Source: Cytospora piceicola (Eukaryota; Ascomycota; Sordariomycetes; Diaporthales; Cytosporaceae). Taken from it: 64,000 nucleotides of DNA. Location of the stretch: contig JALQBC010000058.1 of NCBI GenBank assembly GCA_023375675.1, forward strand, positions 62,001 to 126,000. The letters are read 5' to 3'. Position 1 is the stretch's first letter, and every line of letters begins with the position of its first letter. This document shows, one piece after another, positions 45,301 through 55,020 of the stretch. The position numbers were made by a program, and so were the translations under genes. Below the pieces are notes generated by a model. That model was not told the origin of the DNA. It made no database searches and was given only the letters and a program-made list of their open reading frames with translations.

Positions 45301-46208
45301 GCTCTTGCCAGGGTCGAATTCGAAAAGCGGTATTTGAAGCTGCCATCGGGATTCATGGGATCGAACGGAGGTTGCAAGGGGCTGCCGGTCCTGCTACTCG
45401 ATCCGAGTCTCTGCATGGCTCCACGTTCCGGCTTTGGCGATACTGTCCGCGACACTCTCCTCTGTTGTTGCAGCTGGTATCTCAGGCTCCCTGCCACGGC
45501 GTCGTCCGTGGACAATGGTACTAGCCGGGGAGGCATAGGCTGCGAGACATGCCTTCTCTGCGCCAGACGCCTGGACTCGCTCAGATTCAACGCCATGCTC
45601 ACGATCTGTGTAGAATCCATGTCCATGGACGAGACGGAAGAACGCGGGGATGAGAACCTCGGGCTCACTTGCGGGTGCTCTTGTCTTGTATTGTCTCCCG
45701 AACCTCTCGGTGGTGTGCCTGGCTGTCTTTCTGCGGTACGGTTGCTTATCCTCGCCGGACTTGGAGATAAGGTTATGCCCAAACCCGAGTGCCTGCGATT
45801 GTATGTTTGCTCGTTGTTATGCCTTGTAGATGCCCCCTTGCCCTTATCAGCGGTGCGTTTTGGGCGGTACCTGCGGCCTCGAGCCTCATCGACAAGAGCC
45901 TCTTCGAACGGGTCCGAGAGGAGGAATGCACCACCGTGTCTAGGCTTTTGCGATCTCCTCCTGTTCTCCCCTGTGATATCTCCGCGCAGGACTTCGTTCG
46001 CGTGGCCGTTGGCAGGACTTTCATCGCGAGAAAGGCGTTGGGCAAGGGTCGCATCGGTGGTCCAAGTTGCGTTCATGACGCTTCCGGAGGTGCTCGACTC
46101 GCCCGTCTCCGGACTGCCTGGGGCGACATGGCGATCTTGTGAGTTGTTGCGGTGGTCGTGGGGCCGTGGCAGGAGGTTCTGGCGGGGACTCGCATCGTGT
46201 TCCGTCAT
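42399..46208 (-). CDS. Uncharacterised 1269-aa protein with one C-terminal membrane segment
   Basis: A single uninterrupted exon on the minus strand encodes 1269 aa from the ATG at 46208. This is the first ATG after an in-frame stop about 45 bp upstream, and an upstream exon is not needed. Almost the whole protein is charged and disordered, rich in Ser, Arg, Asp and Pro, with Ser-runs (SSSSSSSDSSSS near 600; DPSSSSSDDSDTE near 890). Ordered segments lie at about 300-360 and 410-520 (ARAQKAKDHMELLTQYRRVLELLPPLQ; NDWILDPADLLADIYWLEQDDHKMLV). The last 150 residues are helical (FLVTARVLGTSTQSSRQRWESA ... VQLDLSAMTRAAGEEADEF) and then RRRRRFRWIRR precedes a Trp-rich hydrophobic helix (about 1232-1260). 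That gives a cytosolic protein with a C-terminal anchor. Function is not recognised. Confidence 0.82.
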   Translation of the reverse strand: MTEHDASPRQNLLPRPHDHRNNSQDRHVAPGSPETGESSTSGSVMNATWTTDATLAQRLSRDESPANGHANEVLRGDITGENRRRSQKPRHGGAFLLSDPFEEALVDEARGRRYRPKRTADKGKGASTRHNNEQTYNRRHSGLGITLSPSPARISNRTAERQPGTPPRGSGDNTRQEHPQVSPRFSSPRSSVSSMDMDSTQIVSMALNLSESRRLAQRRHVSQPMPPRLVPLSTDDAVAGSLRYQLQQQRRVSRTVSPKPERGAMQRLGSSSRTGSPLQPPFDPMNPDGSFKYRFSNSTLARAQKAKDHMELLTQYRRVLELLPPLQPDNLSKASTAIDQVPSAGSMPMNLTSIDTTGQIGRPYDPLQYIRNRKVRARERMTIDGESQGFSDVNRVTDWVDEVAKWVATRQMRTPGGPVLPPFTGVDVYSIDPSSPGHVPRPSISITKPKRPRNDWILDPADLLADIYWLEQDDHKMLVEDPNWRRVFPQDSELYRPLSRATNDASPGMASTAAGQHQASGSEDAPGRVAKPENDHVSASTRERARQKLQELRGFHRRTGSIQGHGHGLLRRRDSSSSSSSSDSSSSQQKWGRRGTFGGTDQDILEKQMAEMIAREVREAREDDTKSQDPELMQLKSRPSNSIITPGHRGMSESTEGSRQHSRRESRVDLSDVEAKNQISRIRTGSPQRPAKARPSRESLEVPPFRTRMSLESVSPPNSPGLRASLNDHYFAGSGADGSPSPSRPGSPSRNPFSKVKQIFRDRSRERALERQREAVSSEKEDGAGGTVKAAKRMSSTSALAQDQERSRSRPSSIGPETKLTLRLTGDSHKSHRKSNSVRLGDSSSGLRGLFRGPRLDSVLKSSVSKVSELLWKKESEAEDSDPSSSSSDDSDTENRGRRKETRSLASTPSVGGRLDHAKHESKHFLDVMPPFVSTLDSKDDTNRHDHLEVPLSTTTSRRSARFDLLKPPRINISAADSSTNIQKGHITDASDVDSYVESDDERQRIAHRQPSIDIPVGPPDTRLSPDWTIEGRHFSTSGQSLAPERASLSKREIARLRALMLSSGVMAMEISRRARQAQTIGPTVPNDKNEVLAALGNSISWPEVTQLAPEEQRRELLCQPISQADLFLVTARVLGTSTQSSRQRWESAADLYRIKTRADVDTQVERLRTRVQLDLSAMTRAAGEEADEFSGDLIDGQRRKVKSVVDVIDKLSRRRRRRFRWIRRAGWLVLEWLLVGFMWYVWFVVMIARVFLGIGKGFVRSAKWLLWL

Positions 46209-47806
46209 CTCGAGCCCTTGTTCACATGCCAAAAGCGGGGCTGGGGCGTGGGAAATCCTTCACAGATGATAGACTGTGGGAGGTTGAGACATCTTGTTGC
46301 CGCTGGCTGTGACGTTGGTCCTTCTCAACAATAGTGGCAATAGTAAAGGGCGATGTGGGAAGGTCAATGATGGATGGGCATGAGTTGTTGGGCACCTGGG
46401 CAGCCGCGGCCAGATGTGCTTGATTTGGGCCAGCGCAAGTCGTCGTGGATTGCATGTGCTTCTAATCCAAGTTCTGGGCGAGCATGTGCTGGTGTGAAAT
46501 GGTGTGTGGTTTGTGGCGTAACGGTATACCGGTATGTAAGGGTGTAAGATAGATGTTACGTCGGAGGCGCCCACGCGGGTTGGAATGGTTGAGGCCGGCC
46601 CATTAAGCAACTAAGGTACCAAGGGTCGCCCAAGGGTCACCCCTATAACTATGGTAATACGCCGGTAAAGTGCAAGCATGCTCTACTAATCCGTCACTGA
46701 CCCATAGTGGCCCACAGGGCCGTCATAACGTCCTTTAACTGAGTGGTACTTGTACTGTAGTGGTACTGTGTTGGCTCTCGGGACTTACGGCCGGGCGGCC
46801 CACCCCACCACGTGCCCCCAACGAGCCCACTAACGAGTCCACTAACGAGCCCACCTGCCCAGATTGCGACGCACGATCTACTATGTAAACGCCCAGCTTC
46901 CAAGGTTGTTTCAACCGTTTTGCCAGAAAGCGATGACAAGCCATGAACAGATCTCGTGGACTAGTGGGGCTTGTTGATAGTCTCGAACTAAAGCCTCACG
47001 AACGCCTCGTTTTTTCTTGTCTTGGCACGTGTTGTGGTATACATACTGCGCCCAGACACTGCTGAAGATACACAGTACAGACCGTGCTCTACCCACAAAT
47101 CCGCACTTATAAGTCTACAAGTCATAGACTATCAACCTCTAGTGTACCATAGGGAGGCCTCTGTCAGGGTCTAACCCTGTGACAACGAGAAGATGTGTAT
47201 CACCGGGTTCCGGAACCGATGTCTTCGTCGTTATCATTCTTGCCGGTAGCCGGTCGTGTCTTGTTCGACCTGGGGTCTCTAGAATGAAGGTTGGATCGAG
47301 CCGTAAGATATAGGTCCAGTTCTCCATGGGAACGCACGCATGCATTTTTGAACATGGAACAGGGGCCATACTTACCTATACGTATGGTGCTCTTTCTGGT
47401 GTGTATATATGTATGAATACGATATAGTTCTTGTTGACAAGACCGTGTTGCGAGTTTTCCTGTAGACGATACAATTCAACCGCGTATCCGATTAGCCAAA
47501 CCCAAAAGGCTTTTGGTGGTTTTGTAATTCAATGCCTCGTAAAGGACTAAACGTTTACACCGAGTTCAGGTATGTACTCAAGACCTATCTTCTCAAAGTA
47601 AGTATTCACCACGGCGAGGAACTATAAGGTCAGTACTGACCAACAACTCACACCGTAGAAGCCGTAATATCACAACTAACATGCAAGCATATCAACTCTT
47701 CCAACGTTGCGCCAAGACCTTGCCTCAACCCTGTGACGGCGATAACGACTGGTTGAAGAAGGACAAAAATACAAAAATATATTCTCACATGCTGAGAATT
47801 ACTCGA
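46209..47806. other. Promoter side of the 1269-aa gene, gene-free
   Basis: This 1.6-kb spacer contains the promoter of the minus-strand gene. Short open frames here have no recognisable content. A tract with repeated aacgagcccac-type units lies near 46815-46855. Confidence 0.55.
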
Positions 47807-47893
47807 CGACCGCGGCAGGAGTCGAACCTGCAATCTTCAGAGAGAGATGATTTCAACCGAAATCTGACGCCTTAGCCATTAGGCCACGCGGCC
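47807..47893 (-). tRNA. tRNA-Arg (anticodon UCG) with 14-nt intron
   Basis: On the minus strand a full cloverleaf is present. The acceptor stem ggccgcg pairs with cgcggtc (one G-T wobble). The D arm is gcct...aggc. The anticodon stem tcaga/tctga encloses a loop with anticodon TCG. The T arm is gcagg-ttcgact-cctgc. The anticodon stem closes only after a 14-base insert that starts ttgaaatcat, just 3' of position 37, which is the canonical site of nuclear tRNA introns. Discriminator base G follows. The tRNA reads CGA codons. The mature length is 73 nt before CCA addition. Confidence 0.93.
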
Positions 47894-48194
47894 GAGTAGT
47901 TGATCCATAATTGTATCAATGGTGGACTAAGTGCTTGGAAACATTACTCGTGACCGGATTTCCACCTGGACAGACGAATACCTCCCTGCCTCTGTAAGGG
48001 GAGTGAGTGTGTAATTGAACTTCCATAACGAAAGGTTTGCAACGTATCTGTTTGTTCGATTGAGAGTCAACTGATCGCAACGTCAAAGACCTCGCACAAC
48101 TTTCTTCGTTACCCTCGCTACACAAAACTGCAACATTGGACTTTGCAAATATTGCCGTCGGTGACATGACGGTGTCTTTCCCTCACCTGTGCGA
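47894..48194. other. Spacer between tRNA-Arg and the aldo-keto reductase gene
   Basis: This roughly 300-bp stretch holds the upstream side of the tRNA gene and the 3' flank of the reductase gene. The minus-strand tRNA terminates toward lower coordinates. Nothing else was seen. Confidence 0.5.
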
Positions 48195-49248
48195 TTATGT
48201 GTTTGTAGGGATATGGTCGGGGTACCGCCCTCCAGCCACTTCAAACTTGGCCAAGATAGCATCGATTTCCGACATTTCCTCATCCGTGATGTCAACCAGT
48301 GTGCTGTTCTCCTCCGCGCGCGCCACTGTTGTCGACCCGGGAATGGGTATAATCGTCGGCATTCCAGGGCGTCTCGACAGCGCTACTGTCCAGTTGATTG
48401 CGAGCTGTGCCGGTGTACAGCCCTTCTTCTTCGCAAGCTTCTCGACCTGCTCGACTAGCTCCATGTTCTTCTCAAAGTTCTCCTTTTGGAACCGAGGGAA
48501 GCCCATCTGGACAACCAACATATCTTTAGGCATGTCCTCGTATCTCTTGAACGCCCCTGTCAAGATTCCTCTACCGATCGGCGAGTATGCAATAAGCGGA
48601 ATGTTATATTCAGCACAGGCAGCTGCCACACCATTGTGCAAGACGTCGGTCGAGAAGAGAGACAGTTCGGACTCGACAGCAAGGACCTTGGTCACTTTGA
48701 CAGCCTCGTGGATCGTCTCGGCAGAGACTTCTGTGAGAGCGATGCCGCCCAGCTTGCCCGTCTGGACGTACTCCTTGTCGATGACGCCGAAGCTCACCTC
48801 CAGGGGCACTTTGGGGTCCCGACGGCCAAATTCGAACATCTCAATTTTCTTGCGCCCTTTGAGCTGAGCGATGCAGTTGTCGAGACTGCGCCGGGTGTTT
48901 TCAGGCGACCCATCAACTGCTCGGCCTAGGCCTCCGCCCTTGATGTTGATGGCGATCTTGTCCGCATCTTCCGGGTACTTCTCGAGATAGCGCTCCAGGA
49001 GGACGAGGCTGTTGTACTCGGGCGGTCCGTAAAATTCACCTCCGTTCCAGCAGTTGCCTGGCACAATGAATTTCAGCACGTCTGTTTCGTGAGGAGGTTG
49101 CTAGACTTGTCTTTTACGTACTCCCTTTTCTGAGAGCGCAGCGTAAGACCTCAAAGGACTGCTCCTGGGTGGGAGGGTTGGTTCGCCACGTCATGCCCAT
49201 CATACCAAAACCGATGGGGCCTACCTCCTTGCCGGCAAATTGAGGCAT
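48195..49248 (-). CDS. Aldo-keto reductase, pyridoxal reductase-like
   Basis: Two exons on the minus strand, 49122-49248 and 48195-49057, with intron 49058-49121 (donor GTACGT, acceptor GCCAG), give 329 aa. The join yields KGSNCWNGGEFYGPP, which restores the usual active-site region of the family; reading through instead gives an aberrant sequence. The (beta/alpha)8 barrel pieces include VGPIGFGMMGMTWR at the start, catalytic Tyr in EFYG, Lys in INIKGGGLG, and the NADPH-binding end IPIPGSTTVARAEENS. The best fit is the AKR8 group of fungal pyridoxal reductases (Plr1), which reduce pyridoxal to pyridoxine using NADPH. A role on another aldehyde cannot be excluded, and the gene lies only 530 bp from the putative metabolite cluster. 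Confidence 0.9.
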
Positions 49249-49778
49249 CTTCGCAAGGGAGTCAGATCTGGTGGACTTGTGAGCGGGATTCGTGTTCCTC
49301 GTGTTCAGGACGAAGAGGATTGGTAGTATCTCTATGGAGTACCAGAGAAGATGTGTTGATGAGGAAGCTTGAGGTGCGGTGCCGTAACCCGATGTTCCAA
49401 GCTGGGCAATATCGAATATATATACTGACCAGCAGCTCTGATGAAGTCCATGACTGGCGTCGGCCCTTGGTACACCTCGGAGTACCAGCGCGGAGATACG
49501 TAACATGTAGGGAGTGAAACAGTCTCCGTGCGACCTTAACGGAGTTATTGCGGCGTCGGATCTGTCTATTTCCGGTTCCGGTCACCAATCCACGTTAACG
49601 CCTTCAATGTCCGCTCTTAACTCCGTCTCTAAACTCGCTGGAGCAATACAGTCCAATATGTCTATTTCTCTTTGTTGGATTAGGTTGGCGGACCGAAGCG
49701 GTTCCTAAAGGATGCCCCTTGACCTCCGCGACTGGAAACAATGTCCTCAAAATGGCCCACCCCATGGGGCCTCGCCGT
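49249..49778. other. Spacer between aldo-keto reductase and rhodopsin-domain gene
   Basis: Two genes in the same orientation flank this 530-bp spacer. It should hold the reductase promoter and the 3' end of the next gene. Nothing else was seen. Confidence 0.5.
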
Positions 49779-50996
49779 CTAAACAAATTGTTCCTCAGCG
49801 TACGTGTTTCGGACCTGATGGTGAACATATCCTCGTATGGACTCCTTGTACCCCTGTCCATCGGCCCCTGGATGAGTCTCACCTGCGGATTGTAACGCCA
49901 TCAGTTCGACATCTCTCGCAGGGTTGCTTCTTCTATCAGTACCCTGACTGAGCAATTCGAAGGAGGGGGCGATTGATCTGTGAGTCTTGTTCGACGCAGG
50001 TCCGGAGAAATTATTGCTGCTCGCTGGATCGGTCCTTCGTCCGGGTAACTTGCCAGATAACTTCCTTTTGGCTGCTCTCACCAAGATACCATATGTGGGA
50101 ATACAGCTGCAGACTAAACCAAGACATGGCTCAGAAGTAGACCATATACCAATGGTGGTAAAAGTCCCTGGTACGGCAGATAATCAGAAAGCGTCTACAA
50201 GTGGCCTCCAAATGGATTTGACGTACATGAGGTGTCGACAAAATGTGCGTTGACAATCAAAATGAGCCTCACGGTACTCGCGCCAGTCACTAGCCCGCAT
50301 AGCAGAAACGTAGCTAGCACACTGGTCTTATCAATGGCTGGTATCTGTACTCGCCAGATTAATATTGGTGGAAGACTCAGGATGATAACGTCAAACACGA
50401 TGGTCGGGGCGGACTGGCCGATGAAGACATGTATAGTGTTGAGGCACTTTGCTGTTGGTAAAGCATCCTGATCCCAAGCCGCGTGCACCGGGTTGCACTG
50501 AAAGAGGAAGACGAGTTCGATGCTGATGAGCCAAGCGGCTATCAGGACGGCGAGGGTAATGACAAAGGGCCGGAGCCATCTTTGGGGGAAAATGCGGACG
50601 TATAGAAGCAGGATGGCATATTTGAACATGGCGAGATCGAATGTATACCACAAGGTCTCACCAAAGACCCATCTGAAGTTCTTCTGCCCATGGTCGGGAA
50701 GAGCTTCAGAGTGGCGACCCTGACCGGCATAAGCCAAAAGGCCGCCAAAAACGTTATATGGGAGGGTTATAGACTACCCGACTCAGATGTTTAGTGAATC
50801 TGTTCTCCTCCCTGGGACAAAGGATAGAGCATATGCCTACAAGAAGAAAAAGACAGAACCAGTCGTCCCACCACAGTGGGGCTTTGCTGATTCTTCGGCT
50901 CCAAAAGCGAAGCCCAACGGCGAGGACGTCGATGATACAAAGTGCCACCTCTGTCCTCACTATCTCGGGCCCGCGGTCATCGGACAGGCTAAACAT
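49779..50996 (-). CDS. Fungal rhodopsin-domain (PTH11/SAT4-like) integral membrane protein
   Basis: Three exons on the minus strand, 50841-50996, 50227-50773 and 49779-50167, with introns 50774-50840 and 50168-50226, give 363 aa. Several hydrophobic helices are separated by the family's typical signatures: the N-terminal RFWSRRISKAPLWWDDWF, then TLWYTFDLAMFKYAILLLYVRIF, then FLFQCNPVHAAWD with a Cys, and near the end TIGIWSTSEPCLGLVCSCIP followed by a cytosolic tail. This is the fungal rhodopsin-like domain found in PTH11-type proteins, some of which act as surface sensors in plant pathogens; most are uncharacterised. The last 30 residues are less certain because a further small intron near the end (donor GTGAGA after LQSA) is possible. 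Such genes are often found at the borders of secondary-metabolite clusters, as here. Confidence 0.83.
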
Positions 50997-51770
50997 GGTA
51001 ATGAGTGGGAGATCTGCAGAAGATTAACTCGAGACAAATCAGACCGACCACCTGTACGGCTCATGAAGGCGCCAGGGGAAGTGTCACAGAGCAAGTAAGT
51101 ATACTGCATGGAAGTCAACGAGTACCCGAGGTAATAAAACACTTCTGGGCTCTGCACGGAACTCTCCTTGGGGCCTGGTCTCTCAATATAACATCCCGGT
51201 AGCAAGCAAGTTTAGTGCTTATTGTGGCTTTAATTTTGGAAGTCGCCCTCTTCTGTTGGAAAAAGGGGGGAGGGGAGGATGACAGACACCTGCCCCAAGG
51301 TGAGCATGGAAGGGACGGTAATACCTGCAGCCCTCGCCTCGGGTAAACCGCTCATGTATTTCCCTGTTTAGGTTATCCTTACAGACAGGCTTATCAGTCA
51401 CTCACCAAGAATCTTCCCTCGGACGCCGAATGGCCGAGTGATCTACGCACAGTATTGTGCAGCACAGGTCGCAGCCTCTTCCAAGGTGCCTTACCTGCGG
51501 TCAGTACCTAGGTACGTATCCAGCTTGACAGCTACCCAGACACTCGTGTATATTTATATATTTCTCATTGAGACCCTTGACACTTTTAGGCCCATTCGAA
51601 AGTTAATATTTATCAACCACTGTGTTCCTACCTTCGATCCTGATATGTAAACAACCACAACCGTTTCGCGTTTTAAATATGCATGTATTTTTCAAAAACC
51701 ACTATCACCATAGTTTCTAGTTTTATCTTAGCGTTGGACCGAGGGTCACAATTTACCAGGTACATCTGGA
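50997..51770. other. Spacer with palindrome gtacctaggtac
   Basis: This holds the promoter of the rhodopsin-domain gene and the 3' flank of the MFS gene. A perfect 12-base palindrome of the dispersed family lies at 51504-51515. No gene was seen. Confidence 0.55.
51504..51515. repeat. Palindrome gtacctaggtac
   Basis: A perfect 12-base palindrome that extends the tacctaggta core shared with other intergenic sites in this window. Confidence 0.8.
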
Positions 51771-53775
51771 TCAAGAGGTAGCGCCGTTTCTCTTTTCTTC
51801 CTCTGCCTTAAGACCTGTCGTAGCCTTGGTGTGGGTCGCGCTGAGGACTTTCTTGGAAATAAAGGCACTGGCGAGCATCCCAAGTGCGGCGAAAGCAACG
51901 TACACAATCCACATTATCCGCAAGCTGTCGTGATATGCAGCTCTGGCGACCCTCCGCTCCGCTTCCGGAAGGCCGTTGACGATACCCACTGAGGTGCTTG
52001 CGCTGCTTCCGGTCAGAGCCCCAGCGGTGTCAGGCCCCAGTGCGGCAAGCAGCTCGGCGGAGTGTTTCTGCATCTGGTTCTGGAACACGACCCCTCCAAC
52101 AACAACGGAGATAGCCGAACTGAGGACTCGGGTGAAGAAGAAAGTGGCAGTGGCTGGGGCGATGTCGCCTGGATTGATATTGGCCTGCAATGCGACCAAT
52201 GGCGCGTTCAGGTTGCCTCCTACGCCGATTCCCGCTACTATCTGATAGAGGATGATCTTGGGCCAGTAAGCAGAGTCAGGAAGGTCGATGAGGAGCCCAA
52301 ATCCCAGTGTCATGATGGTAATTCCTGTCCAAGCTGTGGGCAGATATTGCCCTGTCTTCCTGATCAATATGCCCGTGACGAAAGAGCAGCAGGAGAACGA
52401 TATGGCGTAGGGAAGTAGGTAAACCCCTGACATTAGAGGCTGAGCTCCAAGCACGGCCTGGAAATAGAGCGGGAGGTAGTATGAGCCCCCGATCATACAT
52501 AAGCCCTGGGAGAAGCACAGGGCCAAAGCCGCGATATTCGAAGCCTGCTTGAAAATCCGGAGAGGCACGATTGGATACTTGGGAAGCTTCCACTCCACAA
52601 AGAAGAAGGATATCAAGAGCAAGAAGCCGAAGATGATGAGACAAATAACGGCTGCCGAGTCCCAAGGAAATGTGACACCCCCGAAATTCAGACCCCTGAC
52701 AGAGTGACCGATCAGCAAGATGGCATTCCCAGCCAGGGTAAAAGGGACAGTCAGGAGGGAAGAGCTTACAGGAGCAACATCAGGGTACCGCCTGTAATAG
52801 CCAGGCTTCCAAGCCAGTCGATGGCCGCTAGACCATCCCGAACGGAGGTTCGTGGATTGTGAACATGCAACAGAAAGCAGAGCACGATAAAGACTGTCCC
52901 AGTGATAGGTACTATAGACGAAGCCCAAAGTTGTCAGCGGTGACCTGGTAATATTGATGGAAATAATCATGGAGCAGTGCAACTTGTAGATTTGGCTTGG
53001 AGCGAGAGAGAGGCATCGGACACGTACGGTTGATATAAAAACACCATCTCCAAGTAACTCTCTGCGTGAAGGCCCCACCCAAGATCGGCCCCAGGGCCGA
53101 CGCAAGAGCCCAGACGATAGCCAGATAGCCGAGATACTGTCCACGCTTGCGCGGACTGACGAGCTCGCTGACGCAAATGTTGACGAGGACGACAAGCCCG
53201 CCGCCACCTAGGCCTTGGATACACCGGGCAACGATGAGCATGGAGATGTTGACACTGGTGGCTGCGAGGGTGCTGCCGACGAAAAAGATGAAGGCGACGA
53301 TGAGCAATATGGGCTTCCGGCCCCAGATATCAGAGAGTTTCCCCCATGTCGGCGTGGAGGCTGCGTTGGCGAGCAGGTAGGCCGAGCCAATCCACGTGTA
53401 GCCGGCGGAGGAGTTGAATTCCTCGACGATGGTGGGAAGCGCGGTGGTCACAATAGTTATATCTAGGGCGGCCAGGAACAGAGCGCAGCAGAGAGGTACG
53501 ATTATGATGGTTAGTTGCAGTGCTGAAGGCCCTGGATCTGGTGATGCAGGTGTATCTGGCTTCGGTACGGCAGCAACAGGCTCCGCTGGCGCGGCTTGGT
53601 GCTGGCCTCCATCGACTTCTGCAATGTCTGTGGTTTTTGTGTTGGCGTGCAGTGGTTTCACTGAGTTGTCTTTCTCGGGAAATGTTTCGGGACTCGTATT
53701 ATAGCCGGACGCAGTAGTAGCAGAGGTTTGCGATTCGATATCTCCCACACCTTGTGTGGGCTGGCCGTTCGACAT
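51771..53775 (-). CDS. MFS exporter, 14-helix DHA2 drug:H+ antiporter family
   Basis: Three exons on the minus strand, 53028-53775, 52770-52911 and 51771-52695, with introns 52912-53027 and 52696-52769, give 604 aa. The first about 85 residues are a hydrophilic cytosolic tail. Family motifs follow: LDITIVTTALPTI in helix 1, GKLSDIWGRKP (motif A) after helix 2, and ALGPILGGAF (motif C) in helix 5. The splice into YINLPITGTVF restores the usual sequence after helix 6. The C-terminal half carries helices 7-14 and a Lys/Glu tail. Such proteins export drugs and the producer's own toxins or pigments by proton antiport at the plasma membrane. It is divergent from the secreted flavoenzyme gene and about 3.3 kb from the PKS gene, so it is the likely exporter of the cluster product. 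Confidence 0.92.
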
Positions 53776-55020
53776 GGCGATGGTCAGTGGTGTTTATCTA
53801 CTTCTAGACCTGTTTTTTCGTCGACATCGAGGCCTGCTAGATTTAAGAATCCAAAAGCAGAAGAGGACTTCCTGACCTCAAAGGTTGACTGTTAAGGACT
53901 GTTATGTCCATGAAAACTCCGACACTGCGGACTCCTAAACTCCATCGGATAATATGAACTACTTATTCTGGTAATTTTATCCACGGAGCTGAGTACATGT
54001 CACTACGTCGACCGGCTCGCGGCTTTAGAACTTTCTAAGTCCGGCCGTGCCGCTGATTATTGACTTGAACTGCATGTGGTGGGTTACACAGACATGGATT
54101 CATTCCTAAGCAACAACTGCAGGCTCATAATTAGTGAGATATTTTTCTCCAATGAACATTTCAGCCGAAAGTCCGTGCAGAAGTACCTCCCAAATTCCCG
54201 ACAGAAGGAGGTGACCAGGGATTGGACGAGAGGCTGAAGAGGCGCACCAATAGACAGATATCGGGAGTCAGCCTCCAGCCCGGTCTCTTTCGTTTCTCGT
54301 TAATTATCGAAGTTGGCTACGGAGTTTGTATTGAATTCTTGCTATAGTAAGCTTACAGCAGTAGTGTGACAATGCTGTGCCACCACTTGGTACTTGTTAA
54401 CTTCGTATTTCGTGGAGACTGCGCTTTAGTAAGGTAAGCGCTTGAGGAGTTTTACATACTCCGAGAACCCCACAGCTGGTCATCATAGGCTGTTTATCCA
54501 ACGATCTAATGTGGTTGTAGTGCAGGAAGACTGTTCAGTGACCGTGTTAGGTTCATGCAGTGAGCACACCAGCGTGTCTGCATGTGGTATGGTTAAGGCT
54601 TTGGGCGGCTTTCCCACGTGGTTCCATGAGGCTGAATTGCGGCGAGAAATCCCATATTTTACGTGAGATTCCTCGCTAGGACATGGAAAAGTCATGGGAA
54701 GCGAGCAATCACTGTTCAAGGGGTCGTCAGATGTCTAGTAGTTCCTGTTCTGCCATCAAAGCCAGCTACAAAAAAAATAGGCTGCCAGACCATGGCGTTG
54801 TCGGCTGACAAGACTGGGCGTCAGGCAAAGCTTCGTCCTTCTGTAGCTCAACTGAGGGAGAAAAAGTCCTTTGAATCTGACCCCGAGATCATGATAAAAT
54901 TGCTGAAGTATCAATATAAGTATCTGAGTGATGATAAATGTTTCCCTCCTGTCCTGTGGATCTATATCCCTCAGTTCCGGCCCCTGGAAGCCCTGTATCG
55001 ATTCCAAAAACCACACAACA
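53776..55020. promoter_or_regulatory. Divergent promoter region of the MFS and FAD-oxidoreductase genes
   Basis: A 1.25-kb spacer separates the two start codons. A shared regulatory region for two cluster genes is plausible. The palindrome-like gaccggctcgcgg...ccggccgtgccg near 54008-54053 has CGG/CCG half sites of the type bound by zinc-cluster factors, but this is only suggestive. Confidence 0.45.

Noticed and set aside
45211..46269. 352-codon plus-strand open frame
   Set aside because: Also antisense to the 1269-aa gene, with no recognisable content or signals.
49078..49121. Shorter splice choice (ACAG near 49080) for the aldo-keto reductase intron
   Set aside because: It keeps frame but inserts about seven foreign residues (VLKFIVPG) where the family has a contiguous G-S/A-N-x-W-N-G motif; the acceptor at 49058-49060 restores that motif.
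54928..55020. Upstream in-frame ATG for the secreted flavoenzyme
   Set aside because: It would add 31 residues before the signal peptide and destroy its N-terminal position; the ATG at 55021 gives a normal secreted protein.
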